DNA of 64,000 nt from Shinisaurus crocodilurus (lineage: Eukaryota; Chordata; Lepidosauria; Squamata; Shinisauridae): assembly GCA_021292165.1 (NCBI GenBank), contig CM037879.1, positions 160,087,278 through 160,151,277 of the forward strand, written 5' to 3'. Position 1 is the first letter of the stretch. Each line of letters begins with the position of its first letter. The position numbers were made by a program, and so were the translations under genes. Positions 31,700 through 42,859 of the stretch are shown here, one piece after another. The notes beneath the pieces are model-generated. The model did not search any database. It was not told the DNA's origin and saw nothing but the letters and a program-made list of their open reading frames with translations.

Positions 31700-31885
31700 G
31701 GTAAATTTTTTATTTGAATTTTAAAATCAAAAAACAAAAACCAAACAAACATAGACTACAAAGACAAAACAACAACATTAAACTAAAATGGACTTCCAAT
31801 TTTTCCACAACCAAGTATAAGTAACATCAAATATTCTATATTATAATTATAAAGAAATTACTTCCTTTTATCTCTTAAGCAAAAA
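31700..31885 (-). mobile_element. L1 3' UTR fragment (minus strand)
   Basis: The reverse complement reads ACTTGGTTGTGG..AAAATTGGAAGTCCATTT, matching the 3' UTR of the L1 at 17485 (TTGTGGAGAAAATTGGAAG). It is A-rich, and no coding part is certain. Confidence 0.55.
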
Positions 31886-32570
31886 AAAACCAAAATAAAA
31901 TCCCCCCCTCTTATTTATCAACCTGACAAATACACAAAGCCTCAAAACCTTACAACACTTTACTCCTAAACATAGATAAAAATCCTTCTACTTAAACAAT
32001 ATTTAATATTTCTACTTATATTTAATGAAAATCTCTATTTCTTTCCCTCTATTTATAAAAACAAACAGCCTAGCTTTTATTTCATTTTTTTAAAATAGTT
32101 TCACATTTCCACATTACTTCACATCCCAAATTTTAGCCCACATTTAGTTGGTTCCTTTCCATTATTCATTCTCAATGCTAAGTTTCATCCAGGCTCAATA
32201 TATTTTTACCAATTACCAATTACTATTCAGATTCTGATTCAATATTAAACCTTATCCTTTTTTTTTTTTTTTTTTTGTCTCAGCAGCTATTCTTTTTCCT
32301 AATCCCATCCTTCCCAAGTATGCCCCCTTCAGGGTCAAAGTCAGCACATTAATAAAAAGTACAACAAAACAAACAAAAAACAACCCACCTCCAACTGGAG
32401 AAGTTCTCTTTTCTCTTAAAGTAGTTCCTCTCACCAACCCCTCACCAAAGGGGTTGCTTTTAGGGGCTGCTTTTAGGAGCTGTATCTGAGTTTGTATCCC
32501 TGCAAGCCTGAACCAGGGCCATGTTGTGTGAGAACACTATGGCCTAACCTTTCAGTGGACAATAATACAC
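31886..32570. other. AT-rich sequence, no recognised feature
   Basis: Could be further diverged LINE 3' UTR sequence. It contains an 18-base T run near 32258-32276 and many A-rich blocks. Confidence 0.3.
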
Positions 32571-32600
32571 AAAAATAAAAATAAAAATAAAAATAAAAAT
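32571..32600. repeat. (AAAAT)n microsatellite
   Basis: Five to six units. Confidence 0.9.
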
Positions 32601-32817
32601 GCATCCATCCATTTCTAACCCCCTGAGAAGACGTTCTGACACTTCTTTCTATTTTTGTCCACCCAGCCCACTGTCTCATGCTATATGAGGCGGAGTATGG
32701 GTATCCATTGTTCTTTGATGGCACAATTATCCCCACGACAACTCCCAAGCACATTGTACACAGGATTATCTTTCAGGATCTCATTGTTTGATTAAGATCC
32801 TTTAACTCAGGGCAGCA

Positions 32818-33154
32818 GAGCCCCAGGCCTGGGTGCCAAAACCTGCCCTATGTAGTTCCTCAGATGGCCATGCCCCTTCCCTGGCCCCACCCTCTTTCCC
32901 CTAACCATTGATTGTTTGGTTTCCCAGATTTGATGCAGTTCTTTCCCCCATTCTAAAAGGTTGAAATGCTTCTCCTAAGGCCTAGTTACCAGCAATAAGA
33001 ACATTACATTACATTACGTATAAATAAGTTGGTATTTTGGGCATTATAACCCTGCCCTTTTGCCTTCAGCCCCACCCAGCACTGGAATGTGGCCCCCAAG
33101 ATCTACTCTGAAATGGGATTTGGCCCTCGGACTGAAAGAGGTTCAACACCCCTG
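32818..33154. mobile_element. hAT MITE, about 337 bp
   Basis: Starts CAGGGCAGC, with the internal GGCCTAGTTACCAGCAATAA block, and ends GAGGTTCAACACCCCTG. The 8-bp flanks CTTTAACT (32810-32817) and CTTTCAAT (33155-33162) match at 6 of 8. Same family as 34307, which has a perfect TSD. Confidence 0.75.
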
Positions 33155-33234
33155 CTTTCAATCTACTTCTTTAAATGGGCAGCCATATTACCTCTCTTCT
33201 AATCTTTCTGTAGGATTACATGATCTCACTGAAC

Positions 33235-33408
33235 ATAGATTTCATAGACTTAATAGAGTTGGAAGAAGCCTACAAGGCTATCGAGTCCAACCCCCTGCTC
33301 AATGCAGGAAACTAGAGGAGGGGTCTCCCATCCAAGTAATAACCAGGCCTGACCCTGCTTAGCTTTCCACACTCAGACAAGCTGAGCCAGCGTGAGCCAC
33401 AGGCCTGA
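33235..33408 (-). mobile_element. 5S rRNA-derived SINE with CR1 tail (minus strand)
   Basis: Near full length: head ending in CTTGGATGGGAGACC-like text (minus strand), junction, then the CR1 tail. It is very similar to the copy at 13234. Confidence 0.88.
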
Positions 33409-33468
33409 TGTTCTACATTGTTCTGCCTCCCACCACCACCACCACCAATCTGGATCAAATATGGCTGC

Positions 33469-33546
33469 AATCCTATACACACTTACCTGGGCGTAAATTC
33501 CATTGAGCTCAATGGGGCTTCCTTCTGAGTAGACATGTATAGAATT
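33469..33546. repeat. Palindromic micro-repeat
   Basis: AATCCTATACACACTTACC on the left, ACATGTATAGAATT on the right, and the self-complementary centre CATTGAGCTCAATG. Related to 7687 and 35246. Confidence 0.65.
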
Positions 33547-33853
33547 GTACTGCATGGTTTCAGTGCTGAGATGCAGAGTTGTGCCATGGATGTCTATACC
33601 AGTTTTCATTCCAATATCTTAATGTTCACAGTCACTGAATTACAACCAAACATACAATCAAACAAACAGAGAATGCTAAACTTGTGAGTTAAACTGGCTC
33701 AGACAATAATACAAATATATATTTATCCAATACAGAAAGTTTCTAGCCCTAATGATCAGGGAAAATGTAAATCACACTTGAAAGTGAAATCACACATTGT
33801 ATAAACATGTTAAAGAGACGCTTCCACTGCCACAAAAAATGGATAGCTGGAAA

Positions 33854-33881
33854 TGTGTGTGTGTGTGTGTGTGTGTGTGTT
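33854..33881. repeat. (TG)n microsatellite
   Basis: About fourteen units. Confidence 0.95.
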
Positions 33882-34298
33882 TAAATCATGTTTTCAAGGC
33901 ACTCACATTTTTCATTTACTAGACTCATGAATTCTGCAGTTGCTATTGACAGAACTGGAGATAAATTTTTATCTCTTGTGTTTTTGATTTTCCAGACCCA
34001 GCACTTTTCTTGGATAAATGTTTTATGTTTGACTTCACATTACAGAAGAGAACTCATCTTACCCATTTCCTTCATCATCTTGCTCTGTGTTTCCCTGCTC
34101 CCCTCATCCACATATTTAGTTGTCATGTGGAAGGCATGAAATGCACAACACAGTGACATCAGGATATGTGGGGTAAGTTTTCCTAATTATAGAAGGGGAG
34201 GGAGAAAGCTTTACTATTAGTATTAGCATTAGTCAATTAAAATCACTGGGTTGTATCTAGACTTAACCATACGTCGAGTAGACCCACTGGATCCAACC
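33882..34298. other. No recognised feature
   Basis: Unassigned sequence. Confidence 0.35.
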
Positions 34299-34306
34299 CA
34301 CTAGGT

Positions 34307-34639
34307 CAGAGATAGGGAACCTCAGGCCTGGGGGCCAAATTGGGCCCACAATGGTCACGCCCTCTTCCTCTGGCCCAACCTCTTTCCCCCAACCACCAGT
34401 GGTTTCCCAGGGTTTGTGTAGCTTTTTTCCCATTCTAAAAGGTTGGGATGCCTCTCTTAAGGCTTAGTTATTGGCAATAAGGGCTTTAAACTACACAATG
34501 CTGGTATTTTTTGCATTTTGGCCCCACCCCCTTGGCCATCATCCCTGCCCTCTTTGCTTTCTGCCCCACCCACCTGTGTAATGCAGCCCCCGAGAGCTTC
34601 TCCAAAATTGAATTAGGGTTTAGAGGTTCCTCACCCCGG
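34307..34639. mobile_element. hAT MITE, 333 bp, with perfect TSD
   Basis: Starts CAGAGATAGGGAACC and ends GGTTCCTCACCCCGG (imperfect terminal inverted repeat), flanked by a perfect 8-bp TSD, CACTAGGT, at 34299-34306 and 34640-34647. The internal blocks TTCCCATTCTAAAAGGTTG and CTTAGTTATTGGCAATAAG are shared with 10085 and 32818. Noncoding. Confidence 0.88.
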
Positions 34640-34647
34640 CACTAGGT

Positions 34648-34987
34648 GCTGTACAAAAATTAAAAAAATAAATAAAACAAGCTCTACCCATAGGCTTACA
34701 AACAAACATTACACATACATTAGTAAGGAAAAGGAGTTCAATCAGTAAAAAGATAAAGAGATGTGTCTTTAGGAGGTGCTTGGATCAGGATGTAATAAAG
34801 AGGATGGTGACTGGATGTCAGGTGGAAGGGCATACCAATAGTAGGGAGGTGCTAGGGACAAGGGATGCAGATGGAGAATACAGAGGGTAATCTTAGGTTC
34901 ACCTAGAAGACTGGTAGAGCAAAGGTTCAGAGGTGGGACATCAGCATATAGAGAAAGAAGGGAAGACATGGGGACTGCCAGCTGGGT
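34648..34987. other. No recognised feature
   Basis: A-rich start (AAAAAAATAAATAAAAC, perhaps a LINE tail), then unassigned sequence. Confidence 0.3.
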
Positions 34988-35225
34988 TGCCAGTGGCGTA
35001 GTGGTGAGAGTGTTCGGACTGGGACTCGGGAGATCCGGGTTCTAGTCCCCGCTCGGCCATGAAACTCACTGGGTGACTTTGGGCCAGTCACTGACTCTCA
35101 GCCTAACCTACCTCACAGGGTTGTTGTGAGGATAAAATGGAGAGGAGGAGGAGGAGGATTATGTAAGCTGCCTTGGGTTCCTTGCAGGAAAAAAGGCGGG
35201 GTATAAATATAATAAATAAATAAAT
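34988..35225 (+). mobile_element. MIR/CORE-type SINE (plus strand, full length)
   Basis: Best plus-strand copy. The tRNA-like head GTGGCGTAGTGGTGAGAGTG gives box A, and GGTTCTAGTCCCC gives box B. The CORE region ACTCACTGGGTGACTTTGGG is followed by CACAGGGTTGTTGTGAGG, and the tail ends in AATAAATAAATA. The CORE segment is clearly that of vertebrate MIR-type SINEs. It is the only plus-strand copy among eight. Confidence 0.9.
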
Positions 35226-35245
35226 ATTTCTTTATTTAACACTGC

Positions 35246-35320
35246 AATCCTATAGACACTTACCTGGGAGTACATCCCACCGAATCCAATGGGACTTACT
35301 TCAGAATAGACAGGCCTAGG
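35246..35320. repeat. Palindromic micro-repeat
   Basis: AATCCTATAGACACTTACC on the left and CAATGGGACTTACTTCAG on the right. The right outer arm has decayed. Confidence 0.5.
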
Positions 35321-38302
35321 GGATAGCGCTGGAAGCCTGGAAGAAGCTCAAGGCAGCCAACAACAATAAGATAAAGACCGAACTTTCTAAAAGTAGCAGA
35401 ATACAAAAAAAGAGGCAGACACTAAGACAGATCAACAGTAAAAAATGACAATTCAGTGCAGCATGTTCAAACACACATCAAGTCAGGATCTTAAAACGAT
35501 TCATAATTCCCAAATCTTCCTAAACAGGAAAGTTTTTTTTTTAACTAGCCATCTGGCACCAGGCTCTTAATAAGGGGGCAAAATGAGCTTCCCTTGAGAG
35601 GGAATTCCAGAGCCTAAGTGCAGTCACAGTGACATGTGGTTTCACTCTCCTTGTATAGTCTTGGACAAGTTGATATCGTTAGGCCTCAGTTCTCCATCTG
35701 TATAGTGACTCATCTCACAGGGACAAAAAAAGATAGTTATTTGACCGTTGCAAGTTCAACCTGATTCCCCCCCCCCCAAAGTGTAGTACTTTGTAGTGCT
35801 TCTTAACATGAAGTTTTCTGTTTCATATGAATAGATATTCCCATTCAAACATGTTCCGCTATGGCTCATTAAAGATTACCACCACTTTTTTCTGGCCCTG
35901 CTTCTATGCAGTCGCCAGCAGTTTGAAACACGAATATGTCTCCATGTGATACTTCACCGGTTGAATTTCTGTGTGTCAGGCCACTGTTAAAGGTTCAGGA
36001 TCAGGGGCAGGAAAGAAGGGGGAAAGGCAGTCCATTCTACCATGGAAGTCCACCTCCTGTTTCTGCTGTATGTGTAGATTAGGCATTAATGAAACCTTCA
36101 ACATGTCCCATCATGCATTGAGTTTTCATATTATCAGCCATGCCACATCATTGAAATGCCGTGTCTTCTATTTCGTATGCCAGCATTTATCTTGACATTT
36201 TCAGTATCAAAGTTATATTCTGATTTTTTCACTATGTGATTTGTTTTTGAATTTTCCCTTTTGCATCCTGTTAAATAATATTTGAGACATTCTCTGTATT
36301 TAACATGTAGACATGCACAAATATTCCTTAAGTGTAAATCACAAAGTGGCACTCTTATTTTAAACTTTAATCTCCACAAACACCCCCAAAAGCAGTCTTA
36401 TTCACTGCTTTTTAATTATGCTTTTTCTGTCAGAAGGGAAAAAAATATTGATAACGGTAATATGACAATTCATTACAATTTGCTAATGCCCAGGGCCTAA
36501 TTAAAAAAAAAATGCTAGTTGAAGGATAGCAAAGGGTTTGAAAACATATCACACAGAAGTTCTTTCCTAATATATTTCCTGCCTATCACAGTTATTATTG
36601 CCGGGTGGGCTGACAGGTTAATTATGTACTTGCAGAAGAACTGATACAAAGGATATTACAGTTTCAAAAGCAAACCCTTATAATCATTGTATCTAAACAG
36701 GAGATAGCCTCACCTTGAAGAAGGTCTACATTTAGAGAACATTTTAAAGACACCAGCCATGGCTGCTGCTTCCATGGCTAATCATGAAAAGTGTTTGTAT
36801 TCCATCTTTTCTCCTGGCCCCCTGCAGCCAATGGCCCGTTATGATTAAATCAATGCATGAGGGGCCAATAGGAAAGTGTCCCCTGCCCACAACCCCCTCA
36901 CCATTGCCAATTCCAGGTTTCAGGGGTTTTGGGCAAAGAGCCTTCTGGTGGGCGCCTTCCGGTGGCTGGGGGGGGGGAGAGGAACCATTTAAATTTCCCA
37001 CAATGCCCCAGAGTGATGCTACATGGGGGGGGGTGTTGGGGGGAAATTTAAAGTGGCAGTCAGTTCAAGCTGCTGGGTGGCGTTTGGGGTGCCAGGCTGG
37101 GAGAAGAATAAAATACAACAGGCCGAAGGCAGATGCTAACTCTCCCCTCCCCAGTGCTGTGTCCCCTGCTTGAAAAAATTGCTTGTCCCCCGTTGCGATC
37201 AGGCTTTTAAAAACCTCCATCGGTACCTCCCTAAGCCTCATTGCAGTGGGGGAGGAGGGATGTGTGAGTGTGTGCAAGAGTGTGTGACCGTCTGGAATGT
37301 TGTGTGATCGTGTGTATATATATACGAATGTGTGTATGAGTGAATGGAGGCTGGGCAATTAGGTTGGGGCTGCATGCCAGCAGTGGGGTGGTCCCGCCCA
37401 CTGTGGGCATGCCCCCCCCAATGTGCTTGCCCAGAACCAATTTGGCCCTTGGTTTGGCTCCACCCCCATCCTAAAAGAACTCTTCTATAGTATGGTGAAT
37501 GTGGGGCACACAAAGCATTTGATCTCCTCCTTGTGTGGCATCTGAGGGCCTTTCAGACCCACTGAAACCAGTGGTACCCACCTAATCTGACAGCCAGGAG
37601 ATTTGCTTGTTGGACAGGCCAGAGCCACAAATCTGCACTGTACTTGCCGCCCATAGATAGGATGTCACCTCTGCATATCAGACGTCCTGAACACAGGTTG
37701 GGAGAGGAACGACATGTGTGCATCCTTCCAAACCTCCTGTGTTTCGCTCCCCCCCCCGATGCACACACTTCTTCCCCTGATCAGTAGGAAGAAGGAAAGA
37801 ATATTTTTCTGAAGTCTGAGCAGAACTGAGACAAGAGGCAGGAAGAGAGAACCTCTGCAGGAAAAGCCTTCCCACCTTCCACAATAATGCCTAGCATGGC
37901 GGACCTGACATGGCATTCCTGGCTGACTTTTAAACCTTCTTTTCTTTGACCCACCAAGTGCTGTTGACCCTTCTGGCCCAACACCCAGCCACATTGGGCG
38001 ATGGTTAGGGCGACAGGAGATTATGTCAATGGCTCAGAGAAGCGCACACCCTCTCACACGCACCCCTAGGCCGCCGGTTAGCACAAGTCCAGCTCTAACA
38101 GGGCTTAATCCTCCTTGGGACTCTTCTTAAGGTCTAGAGCAGCAACATCTCTGTTTCTGAGACAGAGAAGAAACTGTCAGAGGTGAGAGGATGCTGGCCC
38201 CATTTGGAGGATGAAGAGGTGGTGCCTTCTAGTACAACCCAGGGCCTTCAAATCAATTCTTCCAGAGTCTGTCTTCTACTAGACAGAGAAAAAGGATATA
38301 TT
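35321..38302. other. No recognised gene; mostly unassigned
   Basis: Nearly 3 kb with little repeat content. An imperfect GT-rich stretch lies at 37258-37345, with G or C runs near 36968, 37027 and 37750. Segment 36390-36640 is AT-rich with TTTAATTATG and GGTTAATTATG homeobox-type motifs. The many open frames at 36744-37994 look like chance. Confidence 0.35.
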
Positions 38303-38460
38303 GCTGGCTCAGCTTGTCTGAGTGTGGAAAGCTAAGCAGGGTCAGGCCTGGTTATTACTTGGATGGGAGATCCCTCCTCTAGTTTCCTGCATTGAGCAGG
38401 GGGTTGGACTCGATAGCCTTGTAGGCTCCTTCCAACTCTATGATCTATGAAATCTATGAA
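38303..38460 (+). mobile_element. 5S rRNA-derived SINE with CR1 tail (plus strand)
   Basis: Head GGAAAGCTAAGCAGGGTC (box A and intermediate region), TTACTTGGATGGGAGATCC (C box), junction, tail GGGGTTGGACTCGATAGCC, ending ATGAAATCTATGAAA. The first 20 or so bases of the head are missing. Confidence 0.88.
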
Positions 38461-38612
38461 AGCCCTAGACCACCGGCTGGATACCAGTAGAGGGAATGTC
38501 CAGTCCATTATTTAACAAAGCATTCATTCTGATTGTTCACACCTCCCCTTCCCCAAAATGAAAAGGGCTATCTAAATGGCAATAAACAGACAATTCATGT
38601 AGCAAACAGACA

Positions 38613-39050
38613 ATCCACGCAGGATTTTGGGATGCGTGTTTTCCCCATGCAGTGGTAGAAACACAGGCAGTGTTAAAGAATGACAGGGCGGGACCAATCT
38701 TCACACTGTTTCCTTTCTCCTGAAAGTGCCCCACTTTTTGTTCATTGTGAGCTATTCAAGAGCTTAATCTGTACAACGGATGTTGTTGAGAGTGTAATAC
38801 AATGCCAACTGGAGCATAAATACCCTCTTGTATCCACGCAGGATTTTGGGATGCGTGTTTTCCCCATGCAGTGGCAGAAACACAGGCAGTGTTAAAGAAT
38901 GACAGGGCGGGACCAATCTTCACACTGTTTCCTTTCTCCTGAAAGTGCCCCACTTTTTGTTCATTGTGAGCTATTCAAGAGCTTAATCTGTACAACGGAT
39001 GTTGTTGAGAGTGTAATACAATGCCAACTGGAGCATAAATACCCTCTTGT
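38613..39050. repeat. 219-bp direct tandem duplication
   Basis: Unit 1 (38613-38831) and unit 2 (38832-39050) differ at one noticed base (GGTAGAAAC versus GGCAGAAAC), so about 99.5 percent identity. The junction is blunt. The two similar 65-codon minus-strand frames are the same sequence twice, not genes. Confidence 0.92.
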
Positions 39051-39329
39051 ATAATTTCCATGTGCCACAGAAACACTGTAATCCTTCTTCCTTGTAGCTC
39101 TACCTAAAAAAAAAACCCCAAAAGACACTAGTAATGTTGACGACTACAGTGATTCGCCAGCAGGCTGAATTCTGTTTATTCTTTGTTAGTGTATTCATGT
39201 CCAACGCATGCACCTATTTTATTTATTTTGTCTTATTGTTAGCATCTTGTTCTCAGTTGGAGGAACAAATAGCATACTATTGAGAGATATACAACTTGTA
39301 ATTTAAACGGTAGCGCTGAAGCATTCGAC

Positions 39330-40060
39330 ATAAATAGGCTTGATTTTCAGCGCTGAGGAATTTCATCTAACAAACCTGCGAACCAATTTCACTGCAGCAA
39401 TGTGGATGTGAATAGAAAATATCGGGGAGGCGGGCAGCGTTCTGTTCACACTGGAGAGAAGAGGCGGCAGTTCTTTATTTGAAACTTATTTGCATAATGG
39501 ATCCTACAAAGCAATCCAAAGAGCAAAGGTCTAGAAAAGGCTTAATTAGCCTGGTTTTATAGGGAAAAAAGAGACAATTTTGATTATTTCATTTTAAAGC
39601 TTTGTCAGATCATATCATCATCCCAAATCCCATAATTTCCTACATCTACAAACAAACGAGAGCCATTCAGAACTATTTAATGGAATAGCACACACACACG
39701 CACACACGCTTCTTAAATTCTTTGCCAGCCAGCAATAATACATTATAATTTGTGCCTCTCTGTCTGCAGCATGCAACCAAAAGGGGGCAGCACCCCATCT
39801 GTAATTTCTGGATTGTATAAGATGCATTCATGACATTGCTCTCTATAATTCCCTTCCCTCGAAAGTGTGTGCAAGAAACATTAATTACAAATCAGGGTCA
39901 GCCATTTTGCATAGAAAAGCAAAGTTGCCTGAGCTTGCTTCACTCCCGTAGGAGGAGAGCTTAGCTAGAATCTTTTGAAATTCGATCTTACAAAACACAG
40001 AATGTCACCTAAAAGCAGATTAGTACTGAATAATATTCATTTACACACAGAGGAAGCATC
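39330..40060. promoter_or_regulatory. Candidate conserved noncoding element (unproven)
   Basis: A repeat-free AT-rich stretch with clustered developmental-type motifs: ATTTGCAT (POU octamer, 39488-39495), TTAATTAG (homeodomain, 39542-39549), paired CAAAG motifs at 39508-39528 and CTTTGTC near 39600. No coding potential. The call rests on composition and motif clustering only; cross-species conservation cannot be seen here. Confidence 0.25.
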
Positions 40061-40749
40061 AACCTATTCCTCCCTTTAAGGTGGTTTAAGGTATCCTTGG
40101 GATTTAAGTGGTACTACATAAGCATTAACACTGTGGGTTTCGAATGTTACGTATTCCACATTAAATGATTGATCAAGGATGTGATGCTTTTCTCCCCACA
40201 ATCAGAATAAAATAAGCTACCTTGTAAACGAAACAATTGTGTATTCCTCTTCGCAGGGAAATTAACAGATGAGGGCCCAACAATATGGTGGGCCTGTTTA
40301 GATGATGCAAAAATCACCAAACCGTTTCAGGAAAATGGTGATATAGCACATGAATGCACATACGTATGGGCACATTACTCTCTGTCTATGCATGTCTTGA
40401 GTGGCCATGGGCCTGGAGAGCAGAAGAGAAGCACACTCTGGCTTCTGCCATCAGCCTGGAGACCGAGGGCCACTGAGAGGCTGCACCCTCAGCTTCCCAG
40501 GAATAACACCAAGCCAAGGCTGAGACCAACCTGGCCCATCCATCAGCCAAAGAAGGAGCAGTAGCAGGGAGCTCACATCATCCTGCCTGTCAGCAAGAAC
40601 ATTTGGCTTCAACTGATTGTTTCCCTGTGGCTGCAGAAGTAAAGGGAAAGAACACTCTGCCCCATCCATTGGCCAAAGGAGCAGGAGTCACTAACTGCTA
40701 TTCAAGCAGGAGCACCAGCAAAGGAAGTCCAGCCTGGCCCAAAGTGAAT
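40061..40749. other. No recognised feature
   Basis: Unassigned sequence. Confidence 0.35.
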
Positions 40750-40975
40750 TTTATTTTATTTATTTATTATATTTATACCCCGCCTTTTTTTCCTGCAAGG
40801 AACCCAAGGCAGGCTTACATAATCCTCCTCCTCCTCTCCATTTTATCCTCACAACAACCCTGTGAGGTAGGTTAGGCTGAGAGTCAGTGACTGGCCCAAA
40901 GTCACCCAGTGAGTTTCATGGCCGAGCGGGGACTAGAACCTGGATCTCCCGAGTCCCAGTCCAACACCCTAGCCT
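40750..40975 (-). mobile_element. MIR/CORE-type SINE (minus strand)
   Basis: (TTTA)n, TTTATACCCCGCC, CORE and box B region GGGAGATCCAGGTTCTAGTC (minus strand). The extreme 5' head is missing. Confidence 0.83.
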
Positions 40976-41013
40976 GCTTATAGCTCATCACCTTGTTCTA
41001 GCCTAGAAAAAAC

Positions 41014-41475
41014 TAGGGGTGTTAATCCTACCTTCGGGGGGGTGCTCGCCTTTGCTCGCCTTTTCTCGGTGAGCACCCCCCCCCCAGAAGGCCCGAATCC
41101 CTGTGCTGCTCAATCCACATCGCCGGCAGTGTGGGGTCCCGTCGCGTCATTTCTGACTGCCAGGAAGTGACGCGATAGGACCCCGCGCTGCGTTTTTGGC
41201 ATAAAATCCAGGGCAACCTAGCTTAAAATGGCCGTGATTTGCTATTCGCGGCTGTTTTAAGCTAGGTTGCCCTGGTTTTTATGCCAAAAATGCAGTGTGG
41301 GGTCCCATCACGTCACTTCCTGGCAGCCGGAAATGACGCAACCCCGCGCTGCCAGTGCGGCGTGGAGCGATAGGACGAGCAGCGGCCAGGTAAGGCGCGC
41401 AAGTCTCTCCCCCCCCCCAAGCAGGCCGCTTTCGGCCCGCTTTCAGCTCCCTCAAGACTCTCGAATACATCCCTA
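41014..41475. mobile_element. GC-rich foldback hAT element, 462 bp
   Basis: Ends TAGGGGTGT and ACATCCCTA are inverted repeats (8 of 9). The flanks GAAAAAAC and GAAAAAAAC fit an 8-bp TSD with one A added. Arms at 41125-41231 and about 41252-41352 are roughly 88 percent reverse-complementary, separated by about 20 nt. A smaller hairpin near 41038-41091 pairs GGGTGCTC with GAGCACCC. No coding. It shares a GGACCCCGCGCTG module and a CCAGGGCAAC hairpin core with the hAT at 27302. Confidence 0.75.
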
Positions 41476-41484
41476 GAAAAAAAC

Positions 41485-42859
41485 AGATCTCTTCCTTTTT
41501 TCTTCCACTAGTTTAGGGGGCACAGGGCAGGCTATGGAGTCATGTTATACATAACTCCAACACCTTGCCACTGCTCTGGGCCCACCGGTACTTGCCTCCT
41601 GAGGTGCCTGCCTCACTCTGCCTAACTAGGACCAGCCCTGCAAAACACATTTATCTTCCCCCGACCATGCGGAGCTGGGGACGGGGATAATTTTTATGTG
41701 TGGGGGAGAAGGTCGGTTAAAGGCCTGGTGCTGTGATTTGCACGCACCAGCGAGGCCTTGGGGGGAGGGCCGGGATGATCTTCGCCGATCTTGATTATTC
41801 AATAAATGTGGCCTTAATTTGTACCATACTTACTGTCTTGACTTGTTCTTTCCACCCCTTACTCACATAATTGCCTCTCATGTGAAAACTCCTCTGTGAA
41901 TTTGCTCTCCTGAAGCGGCACTAGAAACAGAACTGAAGCAGGAAAAAAAAGAAAAGAAAGGCTAATATTGAAAATACTGTGTGTTCCATTTTAAGTTAAT
42001 CATTTTTGTTCTCTTTTAAATATAGTGCATATTTTCCTAATGCATTCAGGAAAAAAAAATATCCTGCCTTTTCTAGGAAATGTAGATGCAATGTTTGCTA
42101 TGCCTGTTGCTACCGCTCAGCAACAATTAATACAGGCGACTGTGTGAAGATAGGACTTTCCCCCCTCTTTTTTTACTCCTTACATGTTCTCTTCCTCCTC
42201 GCTACTTATTAATCACTTGAAGTGAGAATGCTGTTTATGACATTGCCTCTGATTGAAGATGTCAGGGCTGTCACAAACAAGATGTGAAGATGTCTAGTGG
42301 AGGAACAGAATTTTCATGCAAATTGCCCCACATCATAAAAACAGGAAGGCAAAAGCATGGGGGGGGGGGAAGAAAAGGAAAAAGTGGAACAGTCTTTAAA
42401 AAAAGAACGTTCTGAATCTATTCTTGTGGGCTCAGCAGGTCTTTTGACTGCTTATTATTATTATTTACTTTGAAAGGAGCCAAGTAGAAGACATGCTCTG
42501 AAGGGGGTATCGTTATGATCCTTTGCTGCCTTCTCTGAAGCAGCAATTTTAGTGGCATCTCTGGGCTTTCCAAGAGGCAGCGAAAAACATTGTATACAGG
42601 GCTTTTTTGGGGGATCCCGAACTGAATTCCAGCACCTTTCTTTTATATGCATTACATTATCGCCTTCTCCGGAATGTAATCCTCGGTACTTTTCTCGAAA
42701 AAAGCATGGTTATCAGATTTTCGTAAATTCTGTAATTCTCTCCAGGTTTTTCTTTTCTTTTTCTTTTTGAGGTTAGAAAGCAACAACTGCATGTTGGGTT
42801 GTTTTTTTTTTTAGGTCTCTTAAGCTTTTTTTGGAAGCTTATTCCAAAATTCTAGTATG
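41485..42859. other. No recognised feature
   Basis: Unassigned. Includes a repeat-free stretch (about 41980-42260) and a 10-base G run near 42360. Confidence 0.35.

Noticed and set aside
35005..35060. Possible tRNA gene (boxes A and B)
   Set aside because: Part of the MIR/CORE SINE head. No cloverleaf with intact acceptor stem, and the rest of the SINE follows.
38537..38953. Two near-identical 65-codon frames, as if a duplicated small gene
   Set aside because: They are the same noncoding segment within the 219-bp tandem duplication; no start context or family signature.
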